NCBI GenBank assembly: GCA_029202845.1
Contig: CP119315.1
Span: forward strand, 255,501-319,500
Direction: 5' to 3'
Length of the DNA: 64,000 bases
Source: Candidatus Sphingomonas colombiensis
GTDB taxonomy: Bacteria > Pseudomonadota > Alphaproteobacteria > Sphingomonadales > Sphingomonadaceae
In this document: in pieces, positions 60,218 through 64,000 of the stretch
Layout of the letters: every line of letters starts with the position of its first letter
Numbering within the stretch: position 1 is the first letter of the stretch
Program-made: the position numbers and the translations under genes
Notes under the pieces: generated by a model
Database searches by the model: none
Seen by the model: only the letters and a program-made list of their open reading frames with translations
Told to the model about the DNA's origin: nothing

Positions 60218-61573
60218 TTAGGCGGCCTTCACCGCGCGCTCGGGCGTGAACTCCACCTCCAGCCGCCGCACCGCATGGACGAAATTGTTCGGCGCGATAT
60301 CCATGTCGCCGGTCCAGCGAATATCGGGGAAGCGCGCGAACAACTGGCGATAGGCTTCCTCAAGCTGCAATTGCGCGGTCATCCGCCCGATGCAGATATG
60401 CGGGCCATAACCGAAGGCGATGTTCTTCTCAGCATTGGCGCGCGCGATATCGAACCGATCGGGATCGGGGAACATCGCCGCATCGCGATTGGCGGCGCCG
60501 TAATACATGATGACCTTCTCCCCCTCCGCGATCCGCTGTCCGCCGACTTCGGTGTCGCGGGTCGCGGTGCGGCGCATGTAGATGACGGGGGAAACCATCC
60601 GCGTGATTTCATGCACCGCATTGGTGAGCAGCCCGCCATCTGCCTGAAGCCGCGCCTTCTGATCCGGGTTTTCGGTGAATAGTTTCATAGCGCCCGACAA
60701 TGAGTTGCGCGTCGTGTCATTGCCCGCGAACACGATCAGCAGCCATGCGCCGTCGAGATACGGATCGGGCAGTGACTCGCCATCGACCATCGCATTGGCA
60801 ATGGCGCTCATCAAATCCGCCTGCGGATCGGCGCGACGCTTGGCGAGCATATAGCGGCCATAGTCGAACATCTCCGCGACGTTCTTGTTGAACATCTCGA
60901 TGAAGGCGGCGATCTGCGGGCTGGGTTCGGCCAGGGTGTCGAGCCGCTCGATCTGCTCCACCGCCACTTGCTGCGCCATTTCAAGGAAGTGGATCCACGC
61001 CATGAAACGCTCGCGATCCGCTTCCGGCACGCCCAGCATCTCGCACAAGGTGAAGATCGGCAGCCGTTGGCTGAATTTCTCCACCATGTCGCATTTGCCG
61101 AGCGGCGCCATCGTATCCAGCAGCCGCGTCACCTCACCGGAAACCCGCTCGCGCAACCCCTTGATATAGGTCGCGGTGAAATAGGGCATATGCTCCTTGC
61201 GGAGCTGGCGATGTGGCATCGCGTCGAGATTGATCATCGAATTGGTCGAGGCGGAAAACAACGTGGGGTGCCGCGTCTCCTCCGGCCCGAGCGCCATCAG
61301 GATGCCGCCCTTTTCCGAACTGAACGTCTCCGGATCGCCGTTCACACGCTTCACATCCTCGAAGCCTGTGACCGCCCAGAAGCCGACACCTTCGCGCTGC
61401 AGCGGGTGCCACATCACCGGCGCTTCCGCGCGCATCCGGGCGTAATCCGCCCATGGCTGCCCATTGGTGAAGGCATAGATGTCGGCGAGGTTCACCCCAT
61501 CAAGCGTCGGATAAACCTGCGGAAAGGTCGGCCCCTGCCGCCCGTCGACGATATGCTCACTTACGAGGCGCAT
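60218..61573 (-). CDS. Cytochrome P450
   Basis: The product is 451 aa. The heme loop is FGYGPHICIG (Cys394 the axial ligand), the I-helix oxygen motif is FAGNDTTRN (283-291), and the K-helix ExxR is HEITR (Glu322-Arg325). There is no membrane anchor, as expected for a soluble bacterial class I P450 fed by a ferredoxin system encoded elsewhere. GGAGAG precedes ATG 61573. It lies 11 bp after an epoxide-hydrolase-like gene in a leftward operon with an alcohol dehydrogenase and an LLM flavoenzyme, which suggests hydroxylation or epoxidation of a hydrophobic compound. The CYP family number cannot be given by eye. Confidence 0.94.
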   Translation of the reverse strand: MRLVSEHIVDGRQGPTFPQVYPTLDGVNLADIYAFTNGQPWADYARMRAEAPVMWHPLQREGVGFWAVTGFEDVKRVNGDPETFSSEKGGILMALGPEETRHPTLFSASTNSMINLDAMPHRQLRKEHMPYFTATYIKGLRERVSGEVTRLLDTMAPLGKCDMVEKFSQRLPIFTLCEMLGVPEADRERFMAWIHFLEMAQQVAVEQIERLDTLAEPSPQIAAFIEMFNKNVAEMFDYGRYMLAKRRADPQADLMSAIANAMVDGESLPDPYLDGAWLLIVFAGNDTTRNSLSGAMKLFTENPDQKARLQADGGLLTNAVHEITRMVSPVIYMRRTATRDTEVGGQRIAEGEKVIMYYGAANRDAAMFPDPDRFDIARANAEKNIAFGYGPHICIGRMTAQLQLEEAYRQLFARFPDIRWTGDMDIAPNNFVHAVRRLEVEFTPERAVKAA

Positions 61574-61584
61574 CTTATCTCTCC

Positions 61585-62565
61585 TCAATCGGGGAAACGG
61601 CGGGCGATCCAGTCGAGGATCGCATGGCTTACTTCCTCCGGTTTTTCCTGCTGCGTCCAATGGCCCGATCCGGCGACCATGTGGCGATCGAGATCGGGGA
61701 CATATTTCTCCATCCCCTCCGCCATCGATGGCGGCAGGACGTGATCGCATTCGGCGGTGATCATCAGCGCCGGGCAATCGACGCGATCGACGATCCCGGC
61801 CGATCGCTCCCAATTGCGCGTGAAGTTGCGATACCAGTTGATTCCGCCGGTAAAGCCGGTGCGGGTGAAGGTTTCGACGAAGGCGCCGCGCTCCTGATCG
61901 GTCAGCAACTGATGTTCGTCGCCGCCGGGATCATAGGCCGCGAGCATCGGCTCGAACGCGAAATTCCTCAGTTCGGCGGGCAATGCGGCGAATTCGGCCG
62001 GTGTCATTGTCGGGAGTCGCATGAAGAAGCGGAAGCTCCTGTCGACATCCTTCGCCAGCACCGCGTCCGCCGCGCCCGGTTTCTGGAACCAGACGATGTA
62101 ATTGTCCTCACCCCGCGCCATCCGCATCAGCGCGATCGGATCGGCAGACAGGCGCGGGATGAACGGCGTGTTGAGCCCGATCACGCCGGCTACCCGCGTC
62201 GGATGGTGCAGCGCCATCTGCCACACCACGAAGCCGCCCCAATCGTGACCGCAGAATATCGCGCGCTCGATCCCCTTGGCATCGAGCAAGCCGACGAGAT
62301 CGGCGCACAGTTGCTCCATGTCGTAGCTCTCGACCGCTTCGGGGCGATCGGTCAGCCCATAGCCGCGCTGATCGGGCGCCAGCGCGCGATGCCCGGCGCG
62401 CGCGAACGCCGCGAGTTGATGCCGCCACGAATAGGCCAGTTCGGGAAAGCCGTGGCAGAATACCACCGGCACGCCGTCCCCCGGCACGTCGTAACACGCC
62501 ATGCGAATGCCGTTGGTCTCGACATATGTCAGCGGGGGCATCCCCGGCAGCGCTTCTCCGCTCAT
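61585..62565 (-). CDS. Alpha/beta hydrolase, epoxide hydrolase-like
   Basis: The product is 326 aa. The oxyanion motif HGFPELAYSW (HGxP), the nucleophile Asp108 in CGHDWGGFV instead of Ser, and the His in GSGHWTQQE match epoxide hydrolases and haloalkane dehalogenases. LAPDQRGYGLTDRP is the usual early segment. HGFP with a Tyr-rich cap favours epoxide hydrolase. It would open an epoxide to a diol. ATG 62565 overlaps the stop of the dehydrogenase by ATGA, so the genes are co-translated. Confidence 0.9.
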   Translation of the reverse strand: MSGEALPGMPPLTYVETNGIRMACYDVPGDGVPVVFCHGFPELAYSWRHQLAAFARAGHRALAPDQRGYGLTDRPEAVESYDMEQLCADLVGLLDAKGIERAIFCGHDWGGFVVWQMALHHPTRVAGVIGLNTPFIPRLSADPIALMRMARGEDNYIVWFQKPGAADAVLAKDVDRSFRFFMRLPTMTPAEFAALPAELRNFAFEPMLAAYDPGGDEHQLLTDQERGAFVETFTRTGFTGGINWYRNFTRNWERSAGIVDRVDCPALMITAECDHVLPPSMAEGMEKYVPDLDRHMVAGSGHWTQQEKPEEVSHAILDWIARRFPD

Positions 62566-63632
62566 GGTCGCACCACCATCTTGCACTGCGCTTCCGGATC
62601 ACCGAGCGCGCGGAACGCCGCCGCCACCCCGTCCAGCCCGACCTCGCCGCTGATCGCCGGGCGCACGTCGATCACGCCTTCCGCGATATGGCGCAGCGTG
62701 GCCGCGAACTCATCGGGCGTGTAGCCGAGCACGAATTTCAGCTCGAGGCTCTTGTTGATGCACAGGAACGGCTCGATCGCATCGGTCTGCATGCACACGC
62801 CGACCACCAATATCTGCGACGCGACCGGCACCGCCTCGATCAGCGACTGTATCACGCCCGGCACGCCGACGCATTCGAAGACGATCGCGCGCTTGCCAGC
62901 ATTGCCGCCCATCGCCATCACCGAACGCTCGGTGCGCGAATGCGGCACGCCCATCGCGCCCCAGCGGGCATGGGGATTTTCCGCCGCCGGATCGATCACC
63001 ACATCCGCGCCAAACGCCTCCGCAACCTTGCGCCGGGCGGGCGAATAGTCCGATGCGATCACCGGCCCCAGCCCGCGCGCCTTGAGCGCGGCGATCACCG
63101 CCAGCCCGACGGGGCCGCAACCGACGACAAGGTTCACCGTATTCGGCCCGGCATCGCTTTCGGCAACGGCATGTTCGCCGACCGCGAACGGCTCGGTCAT
63201 CGCCGCCTGCACGTCTGACAGGCCGTTCGGCACCGCGAGCAGCATCTGCTCGGTCAGCACCATCGCCTCGCCGAAGCCACCGGGGAAACGGTTGGAATAG
63301 CCGACAGTCTCGAAACCCTGCGGCGACGCGACCACCGGCATTGTCACGACGCGGGTGCCAACCTTCAGCCTTTTGTCCGCGCCCGGCCCATGATCGAGGA
63401 TTTCGGCGCAGAATTCATGGCCGAACACGATGTCCTTCGCCGGGTCGATCAGCGCCGGCTCGCCGGTGCGGCGGCCCAGCTCGACCATCTTCTCCATCGA
63501 ATGGACCGCATGGAGATCGGAACCACAGATGCCGCAGCACAGCGTCTTGACCAATACCTGCCCCGCGCCCGGCGTCGGATCGGGAACGGTATCGAGCACC
63601 AGTTCCGGCCCACGGCGAACGACGGCCTTCAT
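62562..63632 (-). CDS. Zinc-binding medium-chain dehydrogenase
   Basis: The product is 356 aa. The catalytic zinc site is visible in GICGSDLHA (Cys36) and FGHEFCAEI (His72, Glu73). The Rossmann motif is VVGCGPVGLAVIAAL. The four-Cys structural zinc loop is absent, which is seen in some members of the family. It should oxidise an alcohol or diol with NAD(P). It overlaps both neighbours by ATGA, between the LLM enzyme and the epoxide-hydrolase-like gene. Confidence 0.92.
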   Translation of the reverse strand: MKAVVRRGPELVLDTVPDPTPGAGQVLVKTLCCGICGSDLHAVHSMEKMVELGRRTGEPALIDPAKDIVFGHEFCAEILDHGPGADKRLKVGTRVVTMPVVASPQGFETVGYSNRFPGGFGEAMVLTEQMLLAVPNGLSDVQAAMTEPFAVGEHAVAESDAGPNTVNLVVGCGPVGLAVIAALKARGLGPVIASDYSPARRKVAEAFGADVVIDPAAENPHARWGAMGVPHSRTERSVMAMGGNAGKRAIVFECVGVPGVIQSLIEAVPVASQILVVGVCMQTDAIEPFLCINKSLELKFVLGYTPDEFAATLRHIAEGVIDVRPAISGEVGLDGVAAAFRALGDPEAQCKMVVRP

Positions 63633-64000
63633 TCCGCCGCGTCCTGTTTCTTGTTGAGCCCCATCGCGGCGAGGATTTCGGGACGGATATTCTCCGTCCC
63701 CTTCTGCTGGATATGCTGCGCGACCCGCGCGCCGACCGCCGCCTGTGCCTCGCCGATGAAGCGCGGGCGGTTATCGCGCGCCCATGCCAGCGACGCATCG
63801 CGGCTGGGATTGAGGTTCTGGAACTTCGGCATCACGTAACGCGCGATCAGTTCATAGGATTTCTTCTTCGCGTCCCATTCGGCCCAATTGGTGTCGAGCG
63901 TCAGGAAGGCGCCGAACCCGCCCGATTGCTGTTGCAGCCGCGCGATCTGCGCGATCGCATCTTCCGGCGTGCCGACCACCGCCATGCCGTTGTTCACCAG
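63629..64000 (-). CDS. LLM class flavin-dependent oxidoreductase, C-terminal part (5' end outside window)
   Basis: About 124 C-terminal residues are present. The segments NNGMAVVGTPEDAIAQIARL, GFGAFLTLDTNWAE and LIARYVMPKFQNLNPSRD are characteristic of the last third of bacterial-luciferase-like monooxygenases, which use reduced FMN. The tail (RFIGEAQAAVGARVAQHIQQ) is a family extension. Substrate-defining regions lie beyond the right edge. It is the first visible gene of the leftward P450 operon and overlaps the dehydrogenase start. Confidence 0.88.
   Translation of the reverse strand: MVNNGMAVVGTPEDAIAQIARLQQQSGGFGAFLTLDTNWAEWDAKKKSYELIARYVMPKFQNLNPSRDASLAWARDNRPRFIGEAQAAVGARVAQHIQQKGTENIRPEILAAMGLNKKQDAAE

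Overview
The window is GC-rich chromosomal DNA of an alphaproteobacterium, most probably a sphingomonad. This rests on gene content and protein style: a TonB-dependent receptor, an intracellular Cys-type PHB depolymerase, an RNase E with an acidic insert in its S1 domain, a fused NitT/TauT-type permease with an AAA-associated ATPase, a NrdA without an ATP cone, and a cytochrome P450 catabolic operon. I see no rRNA, tRNA, CRISPR array, integrase, transposase or phage gene.

Layout. 1-2010: end of a TonB receptor and an FMN lactate monooxygenase-like enzyme. 2012-3434: L10 leader, rplJ, rplL, terminator. 3438-6800: REP-like repeat, a proline-rich membrane protein and a CocE/NonD hydrolase, all opposite to the ribosomal genes. 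6951-15745: promoter, rpoB, rpoC, terminator. 15954-24174: MaoC dehydratase, folA, a 41-aa ORF behind a dyad operator, a LysE exporter, malate synthase G with a divergent LysR, thyA, a short RadC, a methyltransferase lipoprotein, prfB. 24277-31202: PBP1A, AMIN/amidase_3 hydrolase, rne and a long hairpin. 31244-35005: a tightly overlapping run of M48/TPR protease, DsbA-like protein, ABC ATPase and permease. 35062-40503: PHB depolymerase, ABC exporter, saccharopine-dehydrogenase-like enzyme, MarR-GNAT fusion behind a 36-bp palindrome. 40519-46581: a small membrane protein with RNase R, a GGDEF-EAL-PilZ protein, a GST. 47110-56471: nrdA and nrdB, separated by about 6.4 kb holding a PAP2/Aur1-like protein, a NitT/TauT-type transporter and small genes. 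57209-60188: SDR, cysQ, VOC, OsmC, VOC. 60218-64000: a leftward operon of LLM flavoenzyme, Zn-alcohol dehydrogenase, epoxide-hydrolase-like enzyme and P450.

How the genes work together. Most of the window is housekeeping: transcription, translation, dNTP and folate supply, RNA decay, cell wall and envelope quality control. Likely accessory functions are the P450 operon (oxidation of a hydrophobic substrate), the orphan transporter, and the MarR-GNAT and small-ORF loci.

Data quality matters here. rpoB carries about 17 single-base indels. lldD, rplL, rpoC, the 3575-4829 gene, the hydrolase N-terminus, both NitT/TauT genes, cysQ and the 58971 VOC gene also carry indels. Because rpoB, rpoC and rplL are essential, I read these as assembly or consensus errors, and I annotate the genes as whole. 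I found no clearly undescribed system. The most distinctive loci are the MarR-GNAT palindrome, the 41-aa ORF with its operator, the hairpin after rne, and the switch-like folded region before nrdA.
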